Source: Actinomycetes bacterium
Lineage (GTDB): Bacteria > Planctomycetota > Phycisphaerae > JAACET01
Length of the DNA stretch: 54,793 nucleotides
NCBI GenBank assembly: GCA_030614915.1
Contig: JAUXAG010000015.1
Coordinates: forward strand, 1 to 54,793
Direction: 5' to 3'
Shown here: piece by piece, positions 38,787 through 45,992 of the stretch
Numbering within the stretch: position 1 is the first letter of the stretch
How the letters are laid out: the number at the start of each line of letters is the position of its first letter
Notes under the pieces: generated by a model
Databases searched by the model: none
The model's input: only the letters and a program-made list of their open reading frames with translations
Told to the model about the DNA's origin: nothing
Translations under genes and position numbers: made by a program

Positions 38787-40652
38787 CTAGACTGCTTCCC
38801 GCGTCCGGCCTGACAGCAGAACCACGTCCCGCAATTGCTCCGGATTTGCAGCTTCCATCCACCGCTTCTCAAAGTCCGGCTCCTCAACGATATGGGCTAT
38901 GGCCATCAGGGCCCGCAGATGAAAATTCCTCTGATCCCGTGAGCCGATGAGCACGAACACCGTCCGCACCGGCTGATGCAGATCGGAGAATACAATCCCC
39001 GCCTTCGAGCGGATCATCAGCACCGCGAAGATGTTCTGGCCCTCCACCACGATGTGCGGAATCGCCAGGCCCGGCTGAATTACCGTGCTGGACTCTTTCT
39101 CGCGGGCCAGCAGCAGTTCGAACAGCTTATCTTCTGGCATCTCTATGTGCTCTGCCAGGGCCTTGGCCGCTCGGGCGAACATATCCTTAGCTCGGATCGA
39201 TTCGTCAATGTCCAGGATCGCGCAGTCCTGGATCAGTTTATCGAAGCGGTCTGTGCGAATACCCTCTCTCTCCAAAACGATTCTTTTCAACTCCTGCTCC
39301 AAACCCCCATCGCCCAGCTGCCGCGAGGTGATCCGGCGGACCAGGTAGATAAAGGCTGACTCCCGGCCGACTCGCACCTTCCCGTAAAGCAGATACCATC
39401 CTACCGCCAGGGCCCCAAAGCCCCCAGTGATCAGCAGCGGCACCGGACCCATCTCGATTATTAGAAAAACTATTAGAAAAACATAGGACACGATGGCACC
39501 GATCTGGATCCACGGATACAGCGGGCAGTGGAACACCGGCCTGTAGTTCTGCAGCTTGCTGGCCCGCATGATAATCACCGAGACGTTCACCAGCAGGAAC
39601 ATCAGGATCATCATCGTCGAGGCCGTCTTTACCAGGTTTTCGATCGATAGAAAGGCGATCACCACAATCATAAACCCGGTCGTAGCTATTATGGACACAT
39701 GGGGAGTGGAAAACCGCCGGTTCACCCTGCTGAAAAGACCGGGCAGAAGATCGTCTCGGCTCATGGCCATAGGCGAACGCGACGCGCTTAGAATCCCGGA
39801 ATTGGCCGTGGTGATAAAGGCCAGCATAGCCCCGGCCGCCAGGATAATCACCCCCGTGTTGCCCATGGCGACCTTGGCTCCCAGTGAAATGGGCGTCAAA
39901 GAATTCTGCAGCGATCCAGCCTCTACAACGCCAATGGTGACGAAGGTAACCAACAGGTAAACAATCTGCACCACCCCGAAGGCCAGAAACATCCCCAGCG
40001 GTATATTGCGCCCCGGATTCTTGATCTCCTCAGCCACGCTGGCCACCTTGGTTAGGCCCCCGTAGGATACGAAAACCAAAGCTGCGGTGGATAATACTGA
40101 GCCCAAGCCTTGGGGCATAAAATCGGCGAAGTGTTCGTGCTTCACCGCCGGCGCCGCCGAGACAATGTACAGCCCCAGCGTTCCCAGCAGGATCACAACC
40201 AGTAGTACCTGGATGCGGCCGGCATATCTGACACCTACCAAGTTCAAAATGCCAAACACCAGACAGCAAGTGATGGCGATGGCCTTGATCTCTATGTCTG
40301 AGGTTTCCGGGCGGATCAGCCTGGCAAAGGCCCCAATACCGATTAGGGCAAACGCGCTTTTCAGAGCGATGGAAAACCAGTTTGCCAGCCCCGCCATGGT
40401 GCCCGGCAAGGCTCCCAGACTCCGCTCGATGTAAAAATAGCTCCCTCCCGCCTTGGGCATTGCCGTGGCCAGTTCCGCCTTGCTGAGCATAGCCGGTATT
40501 ACCAGGACCCCTGCCAAAAGATAAGCCAGGATCATGACCGGACCTGCCTTGGTAAAGGCGATGCCCGGAAGTACGAACAGCCCGGAACTGATCATAGCGC
40601 CGGCCGCTATGCAGAAGACCCCCGCAAGACCAAGTTCCTTTTTCAAACCCAT
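38787..40652 (-). CDS. APC-family permease fused to a PTS EIIA-type domain
   Basis: Protein of 621 residues. Residues about 1-420 are an amino acid/polyamine/organocation permease with 12 hydrophobic segments (GLAGVFCIAAGAMISSGLFVLPG, the family GxG helix; ELATAMPKAGGSYFYIERSLG). Residues about 470-621 form a type-2 PTS EIIA domain (LAREKESSTVIQPGLAIPHIVVEGQNIFAVLMI), with the phosphorylatable His at about 533 in AIPH. The fusion suggests uptake controlled by phosphorylation (inference). No EIIBC partner is near. It is convergent to nfnB with only 5 bases between them. Confidence 0.9.
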   Translation of the reverse strand: MGLKKELGLAGVFCIAAGAMISSGLFVLPGIAFTKAGPVMILAYLLAGVLVIPAMLSKAELATAMPKAGGSYFYIERSLGALPGTMAGLANWFSIALKSAFALIGIGAFARLIRPETSDIEIKAIAITCCLVFGILNLVGVRYAGRIQVLLVVILLGTLGLYIVSAAPAVKHEHFADFMPQGLGSVLSTAALVFVSYGGLTKVASVAEEIKNPGRNIPLGMFLAFGVVQIVYLLVTFVTIGVVEAGSLQNSLTPISLGAKVAMGNTGVIILAAGAMLAFITTANSGILSASRSPMAMSRDDLLPGLFSRVNRRFSTPHVSIIATTGFMIVVIAFLSIENLVKTASTMMILMFLLVNVSVIIMRASKLQNYRPVFHCPLYPWIQIGAIVSYVFLIVFLIIEMGPVPLLITGGFGALAVGWYLLYGKVRVGRESAFIYLVRRITSRQLGDGGLEQELKRIVLEREGIRTDRFDKLIQDCAILDIDESIRAKDMFARAAKALAEHIEMPEDKLFELLLAREKESSTVIQPGLAIPHIVVEGQNIFAVLMIRSKAGIVFSDLHQPVRTVFVLIGSRDQRNFHLRALMAIAHIVEEPDFEKRWMEAANPEQLRDVVLLSGRTREAV

Positions 40653-40717
40653 TTGCTGCTTCCTCTGTGGCCTGGTTTACCCGCCAACTCGAAAGCACAA
40701 CTCATGCCACCTTCCAT

Positions 40718-41146
40718 CTAAGATGCCCGATCAGCCCCTCTGTCCAGCAGCCGCAACAAGCCCACCACCCACAGCAATCCCACGCAAAACAGACAGGCAG
40801 CTACATCGATCACCCAATCAACAGCACTCCAATCGCGACCTGGGACAAAGTTCTGCAGAAATTCATCCAGTCCTGCGTAAGCCGCGATCACACCGACCAG
40901 CAGCCACGTTTTCTTCGAAGTCAGATATACTCTGCGAAAAAGCCCGGCATTGACAAAGACCAATAACGCAAGGACGAAATACGCCCCCGCGTGCAGCCTT
41001 ATGCCGGATACATCCCAGCCTTTGGGCACGTACGGTTTTGGTATGTGGCTGGCGATAAAAATACCTACCCAATATACACACAAGATCACCAGGGCCAGCC
41101 TGGACTTACCTGTTTGCCGCACAGACCTCGGCTTACCCGGCTCCAT
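40718..41146 (-). CDS. VanZ-like membrane protein
   Basis: Membrane protein with about four hydrophobic segments (LALVILCVYWVGIFIASHIP, LHAGAYFVLALLVFVNAGLF, LLVGVIAAYAGLDEFLQ, VIDVAACLFCVGLLWVVGLL). The pattern P...H..AYF.L...Y....E..Q.F.PGR..S..D...N fits VanZ. In this family the conserved charges are H, E, R and D (DEFLQNFVPGRDWSAVDWVIDV). Earlier ATGs at 41164 and 41206 exist but overlap parA much more; the ATG at 41146 leaves a 14-base overlap. No strong ribosome site marks any of them. The function is unknown; VanZ was first named in glycopeptide resistance. Confidence 0.72.
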   Translation of the reverse strand: MEPGKPRSVRQTGKSRLALVILCVYWVGIFIASHIPKPYVPKGWDVSGIRLHAGAYFVLALLVFVNAGLFRRVYLTSKKTWLLVGVIAAYAGLDEFLQNFVPGRDWSAVDWVIDVAACLFCVGLLWVVGLLRLLDRGADRAS

Positions 41147-42176
41147 GTTGAGTACTGTCTTCATCAGTCGTGGATTCGTAGTTCTCGAAGGGGCCCGGGT
41201 GTTCACCTGGCCCAGTTGGGTTCACAGCTTCTGTGGCTGGAGTCGATTCGCTTTCGATGGATAGTTTACCCCCCTCCTGGGCCGGGTTTAACTCTGCTTC
41301 GACAGCCACAACCTCCGCCTCGTCTGCCTTAGCAGCCACCTTTGCCTCGCGTTTTTCCTCGGAGGGTTGCTCCTCTGTTGTCGCCCCCCGCCAAAAAGCC
41401 AGCATTTCTTCAGCCAGCGCCTTGTAGTCCTGGGCCCCGTGCGAGCTCTGTGAATACTCGAATATGGTTTTACCGTGCCCTGGCGCCTCTGCCAGCCTGA
41501 TATTTCTACGGATATAGGTCTTGAAGATGTGTGCCCCCTGCCACAGCGATTTTAGCGGATGCTCGCTCTTGAAAAACCTGCTTACCTCCGCAGCTACTTC
41601 CCCGCACAGGGCCGTACGCGAATCATACATACACAGCACCACCCCGCTGATACCCAACCGGGCGTTGATGCGGCGCTGAACCAGACTTACCGTCTCCAGT
41701 AGTTTGCCCAGTCCCTGCAGGGCCAGAAAGTGTGGCTGCAGAGCAATGAGTACTTCCTCCACGGCCGAAAGGGCGTTGATGGTCAACAGCCCCAGGCTCG
41801 GCGGACAGTCGATCAGCAGAACGTCGTAACGATCTCTAGCCGGGTCTAGAGCGTCTCGCAGCAATATCTCTCGACCTACCACGCCGACCAGTTCAATTTC
41901 CGCCCCGGCCAGGTCGATCTCCGCCGGCACCAGAACCATATTCGGCCGGACCGTTCGCACACATTCTTCCAGGCTTACCGACCCGCCCAGAAGTTCATAT
42001 ACGCTTGGTTTGACCTCACCCGGTTCCAGACCAAGGTGCATGGTCAAGTGCGCTTGCGGATCCAGATCCACCAGGCACACTCGCTGCCCTGCCTGGCTCA
42101 GAGCTGCTCCAAGGTTAACACCCGTAGTAGTCTTGCCGACCCCCCCTTTTTGATTGGTAATCGCGATGCTGTGCAA
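41133..42176 (-). CDS. parA: ParA/Soj-type ATPase with acidic C-terminal tail
   Basis: Partitioning-type ATPase. Walker A KGGVGKTTTGVNLG, Walker A' VDLDPQAHLTMHLG, Walker B DVLLIDCPPSLGLLTINAL, and GHGKTIFEYS near the end of the core. Residues after about 270 form a Glu/Ala-rich tail unlike Soj. The TTG at 42176 is preferred to that at 42182: GGAG lies 7 bases before it and the start then reads HSIAITNQKGG. No parB is adjacent. A strong promoter (42210-42238) precedes it. A histone-like gene lies upstream. Confidence 0.88.
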   Translation of the reverse strand: MHSIAITNQKGGVGKTTTGVNLGAALSQAGQRVCLVDLDPQAHLTMHLGLEPGEVKPSVYELLGGSVSLEECVRTVRPNMVLVPAEIDLAGAEIELVGVVGREILLRDALDPARDRYDVLLIDCPPSLGLLTINALSAVEEVLIALQPHFLALQGLGKLLETVSLVQRRINARLGISGVVLCMYDSRTALCGEVAAEVSRFFKSEHPLKSLWQGAHIFKTYIRRNIRLAEAPGHGKTIFEYSQSSHGAQDYKALAEEMLAFWRGATTEEQPSEEKREAKVAAKADEAEVVAVEAELNPAQEGGKLSIESESTPATEAVNPTGPGEHPGPFENYESTTDEDSTQHGAG

Positions 42177-42209
42177 GGCCAAGCTCCGCTTGGGCTAAAT
42201 CCCCGCTTG

Positions 42210-42238
42210 ATTATAGGCTCCCCCACCGGCCAACACAA
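42210..42238 (-). promoter_or_regulatory. Promoter of parA
   Basis: On the minus strand TTGTGT (42233-42238), a 17-base spacer and a perfect TATAAT (42210-42215), about 34 bases before the parA TTG. Confidence 0.7.
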
Positions 42239-42420
42239 GCCCTTACCCGCATCGCAACCCCACGCCCCAGACAGGCCTCTGTTTCACCTCTCGGCTTATC
42301 CCCAACTCCCGGCAGCCTTTACAGCCTCCTCCCCTCCCGCTTCGCCGTCCTCTCTCTTTACCGCCCGCCCGACTAACCCTCCAGCCCTTTTACCTGCCCC
42401 TCTATCCAACCCCGGGGCGC

Positions 42421-42461
42421 AAAAAAACGGAAGGTTTCGCCGTGGCCTAAAACCTCCCGTT
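42421..42461 (-). terminator. Terminator of the lysine-rich protein gene
   Basis: AACGGGAGGTTT (42450-42461) pairs with AAACCTTCCGTT (12 bp with one G-T pair) across a 12-base loop, followed by seven Ts (42421-42427). It lies about 95 bases after the stop of the histone-like gene and before parA. Confidence 0.88.
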
Positions 42462-42555
42462 ATACAACTCGCAATGCCGCTTGTGTTTTGCCGTGGCGGC
42501 AATGTGTTGTTCCCGATCCGTCGGGAACTCGCTCGCTTACCCGCGAGCTCAGATA

Positions 42556-42714
42556 CTACCTACGTTTTCTCTTCCTGGCTTTTTTCCTCTTGGCTGTTTT
42601 CTTTTTAGCTTTTCTTTTGGCTTTTCTTTTGGCTTTTCTTTTGGCTTTCTTCTTGGTTTTCTTCTTGGCTGCTTTCCGTTTCGCTTTCTTCTTGGCTTTT
42701 CTTCTCTTCGCCAT
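42556..42714 (-). CDS. Lysine/arginine-rich histone H1-like small protein
   Basis: A 52-residue reading frame. Composition is almost only Lys, Arg and Ala, with repeats of the type AKRK and KKKT; it begins MAKRRKAKKKAKRKAAKKKT and ends KKARKRKRR. The repeat KAKR is encoded by three exact 12-base units (42609-42644). It resembles the tails of bacterial H1/HC2 histone-like proteins, which bind and compact DNA. It is real by its signals: AAAGGAGGTGA lies 8 bases before the ATG, the promoter is near consensus, and a strong terminator follows. The function as a nucleoid protein is inferred from composition. Confidence 0.85.
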   Translation of the reverse strand: MAKRRKAKKKAKRKAAKKKTKKKAKRKAKRKAKRKAKKKTAKRKKARKRKRR

Positions 42715-42742
42715 TACACATCACCTCCTTTCTTAATTGTGA

Positions 42743-42771
42743 ATGCTAGGGACGAAAAAAAAGCCTGTCAA
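42743..42771 (-). promoter_or_regulatory. Promoter of the lysine-rich protein gene
   Basis: TTGACA (42766-42771), 17-base spacer, TAGCAT (42743-42748) on the minus strand, followed by a short leader and a full Shine-Dalgarno sequence. A and T tracts flank the -35 (42755-42802) and could act as an UP element. Confidence 0.75.
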
Positions 42772-42838
42772 ACCTTTTTTTCAAAAAACTTAACTTTTTT
42801 TTCGCCCTTTTTGGGCGTCAAATACCACTTGCACCCGC

Positions 42839-42854
42839 ATAACAGTACTGTTAT
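42839..42854. promoter_or_regulatory. Perfect 16-bp palindrome (operator candidate)
   Basis: ATAACAGTACTGTTAT reads the same on both strands. It lies about 70 bases upstream of the -35 of the histone-like gene and between that gene and the sigma-PheS gene. A CGCCC-TTTTT-GGGCG hairpin (42803-42817) lies between it and the promoter. A regulator site for either gene is possible; nothing identifies the protein. Confidence 0.4.
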
Positions 42855-43141
42855 CGTCATTCCACCGTGAAAATCTTTATCTTTTAATGCTCATATAACT
42901 TGCTTGTTCCGCTGCCTCGCGGCTCAACATTTTCTCCGGATTTATGTACCACAGCCTGATTACGCTTTGCTCCGATTCGCGATTACGGTCTTGTGTATTC
43001 TTATTATCTCTACTAATTTGAGCCGCTTCATCCGCGACGGCCCTGATCGATATGCACTGACGTCCTCTGCCTCACTCTCAGATAGAGCTTAAAAAAATCA
43101 CTCGACCCGGTATCCTCATCTGCTGATTCTGGCTCATTAAG
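42855..43141. other. Upstream region of the sigma-PheS gene
   Basis: With the stretch from 42715 on, this makes a 427-base gap without a gene. Between 42855 and 43141 I found no convincing promoter for the plus-strand sigma gene: TTGTGT-17-TAATTT near 42989 is weak. The sequence is AT-rich in its first part. Nothing RNA-like was recognised. Confidence 0.4.
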
Positions 43142-44440
43142 ATGGAGGCACCGTCGATTGGAGTTACTGTGGAAGAACTCAAACACCTGCTGACTACAGC
43201 AGCCGACCCCGGCGCTCCCTTGGCCAAGAGGCTGGGGGCCTTCGGCAAGATCGTCCTGCGTTTTCGGGACATGGCCTATGGCTGTGCCTATGCCCTGCTG
43301 GGGGACTTCCACCTGGCCGAAGACGCTGCCCAGGAGGCCTTCCTCACCGCCTATCGCCAGCTACCCCAGCTCCGCCGGCCCCAGGCCTTCCCCGGCTGGT
43401 TTCGCCGGATCGTCATCAGCCAATGCCGCCGGATCACCCGCCGTAAGAGCCTTCCCACTACTGGCCTGGACGCCGCAGCCGCTCTGCCCTCGACTGCTCC
43501 CCAGCCGCCCCAGAACCTCGAAAGGCGCGAAACCAAAGACAAGGTCCTGGCCGCCATCGCTGCCCTGCCCGGACATCAGCGGATGGCCACCACCCTTTTC
43601 TACATCAACGGCTACTCCCAGAAGGACGTCGCCGAGTTCCTCGAAGTCCCCCTGACCACCGTCAAAAAACGACTCGCCGATTCCCGCGCCAGGCTCAAAG
43701 AAAGGATGATTGCCATGGTTGAAGAAACACTGCACAACAACGCTCCCGATGAACGCTTCAGCAAGAGAGTCATAGAAGAATTGGTGAACAGGCCAAAGCC
43801 TCTGGAAATCGAAGGCCATCCAATACGCAAAGTCCTGGATTCTATCCGAGCCGCGCTGCCAGAGTACCAGTTCATCGAAGGTGAGGAGATTGTCTCCAGG
43901 TCAGCCTTTCTTGAATTCGCAGAGACCCTCGACGCTGTATATCACGATGAGAATAGGGTTCTGCGTCGTGGACTTACTCTCACCTTGCTCCGGGCCGCAG
44001 CCGGGAAAGTCCTGCCCATCCGAATCCTCACAGCAGGCCGCGTCTTTCGTCCTGGCAACAAGCGCGAGGACGCCATTCATCTGCGAGCTTATCACCAACT
44101 TAACTTGCTCTGTATCGAAGCTGGTGCAGACCTCGACTGTATGAAAAGTACCCTTCGCAAGGTCCTTGAGGCAGTCCTTGGCCCGGTGGAACTCAGGTGG
44201 AACGATGATGACTTTGCCTACTTCGAACAAGCCAAGATGGTGACAATTAGCTACAAGGATGACTGGATGGATATCGCTGGTAGCGGCATGCTAGCCCGTG
44301 AATCTCTCAAGAAAGCCGGTTATGATCTGGACACAATCACGGGCTATACGTTTGGCCTAGGGCTGGACCGCCTGGCCATGCTCAAATACGGCATCGACAA
44401 TATCCGCAAGCTCTGGCAGCCGCCTTACGTGCCGGCGTGA
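43142..44440 (+). CDS. ECF-type sigma factor fused to a PheS-like class II aminoacyl-tRNA synthetase domain
   Basis: Single continuous frame of 432 residues. Residues ~35-105 are sigma-70 region 2 (LRFRDMAYGCAYALLGDFHLAEDAAQEAFLTAYRQLP, GWFRRIVISQCRRITRR). Residues ~132-190 are region 4 (LAAIAALPGHQRMATTLFYINGYSQKDVAEFLEVPLTTVKKRLADSRARLKE). From ~222 to the end it follows PheS: GHPIRKVLDSIRAALPEYQFIEGEEI, PIRILTAGRVFRPGNKREDAIHLRAYHQL (motif 2, residues 292-320), WMDIAGSGML, and motif 3 GYTFGLGLDRLAMLKYGIDNIR (residues 401-422). The PheS Glu after HQ is Asn, and the THTS phenylalanine-pocket segment is replaced (LRRGLTLTLLRAA). The sigma part probably binds RNA polymerase; the synthetase-like part may sense an amino acid, adenylate or tRNA (inference). 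The ATG at 43142 has only a weak ribosome site. Confidence 0.88.
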   Translation: MEAPSIGVTVEELKHLLTTAADPGAPLAKRLGAFGKIVLRFRDMAYGCAYALLGDFHLAEDAAQEAFLTAYRQLPQLRRPQAFPGWFRRIVISQCRRITRRKSLPTTGLDAAAALPSTAPQPPQNLERRETKDKVLAAIAALPGHQRMATTLFYINGYSQKDVAEFLEVPLTTVKKRLADSRARLKERMIAMVEETLHNNAPDERFSKRVIEELVNRPKPLEIEGHPIRKVLDSIRAALPEYQFIEGEEIVSRSAFLEFAETLDAVYHDENRVLRRGLTLTLLRAAAGKVLPIRILTAGRVFRPGNKREDAIHLRAYHQLNLLCIEAGADLDCMKSTLRKVLEAVLGPVELRWNDDDFAYFEQAKMVTISYKDDWMDIAGSGMLARESLKKAGYDLDTITGYTFGLGLDRLAMLKYGIDNIRKLWQPPYVPA

Positions 44441-44732
44441 CTTGCCCCCTTATTGCCTTGGCGATTACTTGTACTCCCTGAAGCACATGCCGGGCTTGTT
44501 GCCATAATCTATGCAGACCTCGCGTCCACCAGCCTGGATACTCATCCTGCTGGCCTCGATTATCGGTCCTGTCCTGGGCAGAAGCCTCGGCCACCAGAAA
44601 TTCTTCACCATCCGCAATAAACTCTCTCCTGTCAACTTATTCTGCCCCTCTCCTCAGCCGATAATCACTATTAGCCTAGGAAATGCTCCGGGACCACCCG
44701 CCCCTACCCCACGGCTGGAAGGATTCTGCAAA

Positions 44733-45935
44733 ATGAACGAGGACATCAAGACGTGCATCTATTCGGAAAATACCAATGATGATTACGGCTCGGCCCTGCG
44801 AACCAGCCTGGTCCGCCATCCAGCTATTCACATCCTCACTGAGGTCCACGACCAGCAAGGCCTTATCGACTGCCTCGAGAGACTGCCTGTAACCCTCCTG
44901 GTCCTGGACCTGGATCCCAAACCATCTTCCGCCCTGGCGGTTATGGAGGATGCCTCTGCCCGTTTTCCTTCTTTGGCCATCGTTGCCCTGTCCGACAACG
45001 CCGACCCGAAGTTGATCCTCTCGGCCATGCGCGCCGGCTGTCGCCAGTTCATTACCAAGCCCATTGATCAGGACGACCTTGCCCGGGCCCTCAAGCCCTT
45101 GACTCGCGCAGCCTCCGGCTGGGCAAAGACCGAAAGGCTCATTTGTCTGCTCGGTTCTTCCGGCGGCTGTGGAGTAACCACCATTTGCGCCAACTTGGCC
45201 ATTGAGCTTGCTCAGTTGGCCGCCGAGCCCTGCGCCTTGGTCGATTTACAATTGGAGTTTGGCTCTGTCGCCACCTTTTTTGATTTACACCCCACCCACA
45301 CCATTGCCGACCTGACCAACGCACCCAACGAGATTGATGCTCGGATTACCGAACAGGCCCTGACCATCTTGCCTTCTAAGGTGGCTGTCTTAGCTCGGCC
45401 CCAACGGATCGAACAGGTCGCCCAAATCGATCCTGAACGCATTGCTCAGATACTCAAAATCCTGACCCATGCCCATGATGCTGTGGTTGTTGACACCCCT
45501 CGCCGTTTCGACCGGGTTGGAATTACCGCTTTGGAGATGGCCAACTCTGTCCTGCTGGTCCTGCAGTTGTCGGTGCCCAGCATTCGCAATGCTCAGCGGC
45601 TTTACAAAGGCCTCATCCAATACGGAATGCCCCCCGAGAAAATCCACCCTGTAGTCAACAGATTCACCCGCAATAGCCCCATTTCGCCCCAGGATGTGGA
45701 GCAACACCTAAATACCAGCGTGTTTGCCGTTATCCCCAACGACTACCAGACCGTCCAGGCTGCCCTGGACTTTGGTAGGCCTCTCCTGAGTGATTCGCCT
45801 GATTCGCCCGTCCGCAAGGCCATTGCCAAGATGGCCGTCCGGATATATCGAGGTGATTTCACCGCTGTCAAGTCAAAATCCAAACGCAAGGCCGGGCTCT
45901 TCAACCGCTGGCTTGGCAGTGGCGACAAACATTGA
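44733..45935 (+). CDS. Second TadZ/CpaE-like protein
   Basis: Protein of 400 residues with a receiver-like N-terminal domain (LLVLDLDPKPSSALAVMEDA; AMRAGCRQFITKPIDQDDLARAL). A MinD/ParA-type ATPase domain with unusual Walker A follows (LLGSSGGCGVTTICANLAIEL; CALVDLQLEFGSVATFFDL; VVDTPRRFDRVGITALEMANSVLLVLQ). It closely resembles the TadZ at 21249-22649. A longer frame starts at 44511, but the ATG at 44733 gives a start at the receiver-like domain and has GGAAGGA about 10 bases upstream; the 74-residue extension has no family character. It follows the sigma-PheS gene by about 290 bases. No other tad genes are next to it, except the FHA-GspE gene at 49716. Confidence 0.85.
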   Translation: MNEDIKTCIYSENTNDDYGSALRTSLVRHPAIHILTEVHDQQGLIDCLERLPVTLLVLDLDPKPSSALAVMEDASARFPSLAIVALSDNADPKLILSAMRAGCRQFITKPIDQDDLARALKPLTRAASGWAKTERLICLLGSSGGCGVTTICANLAIELAQLAAEPCALVDLQLEFGSVATFFDLHPTHTIADLTNAPNEIDARITEQALTILPSKVAVLARPQRIEQVAQIDPERIAQILKILTHAHDAVVVDTPRRFDRVGITALEMANSVLLVLQLSVPSIRNAQRLYKGLIQYGMPPEKIHPVVNRFTRNSPISPQDVEQHLNTSVFAVIPNDYQTVQAALDFGRPLLSDSPDSPVRKAIAKMAVRIYRGDFTAVKSKSKRKAGLFNRWLGSGDKH

Positions 45936-45992
45936 TTTAGCTGACCCCCGTTGCTGCCATCCGTCCCCCTGATTTACCATGCCCTCGGTTGT

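Larger units (their letters stand above)
42183..42555. other. Intergenic region upstream of parA: promoter, hairpins, terminator
   Basis: No gene in these 373 bases. They hold the parA promoter (42210-42238), the terminator of the upstream lysine-rich gene (42421-42461) and two compact hairpins on the minus strand. One is GTTCCCGA-cgga-TCGGGAAC at 42509-42528; the other is TTGCCG-cca-CGGCAA at 42489-42503. These are listed separately or in the findings. Confidence 0.7.

Noticed and set aside
42488-42736. Small plus-strand protein rich in Leu and Phe that looks like a membrane helix
   Set aside because: It is the complementary strand of the lysine-rich gene: AAG/AAA codons read backwards give CTT/TTT. 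The minus strand has promoter, ribosome site and terminator; the plus strand has none.
42795-42817. Terminator CGCCC-TTTTT-GGGCG next to T8
   Set aside because: The T run precedes the stem on the plus strand and would be A on the minus strand, so it is in the wrong position for termination in either direction.
44511-44732. 74-residue N-terminal extension of the second TadZ
   Set aside because: It contains no family sequence and the downstream ATG has a better ribosome site.
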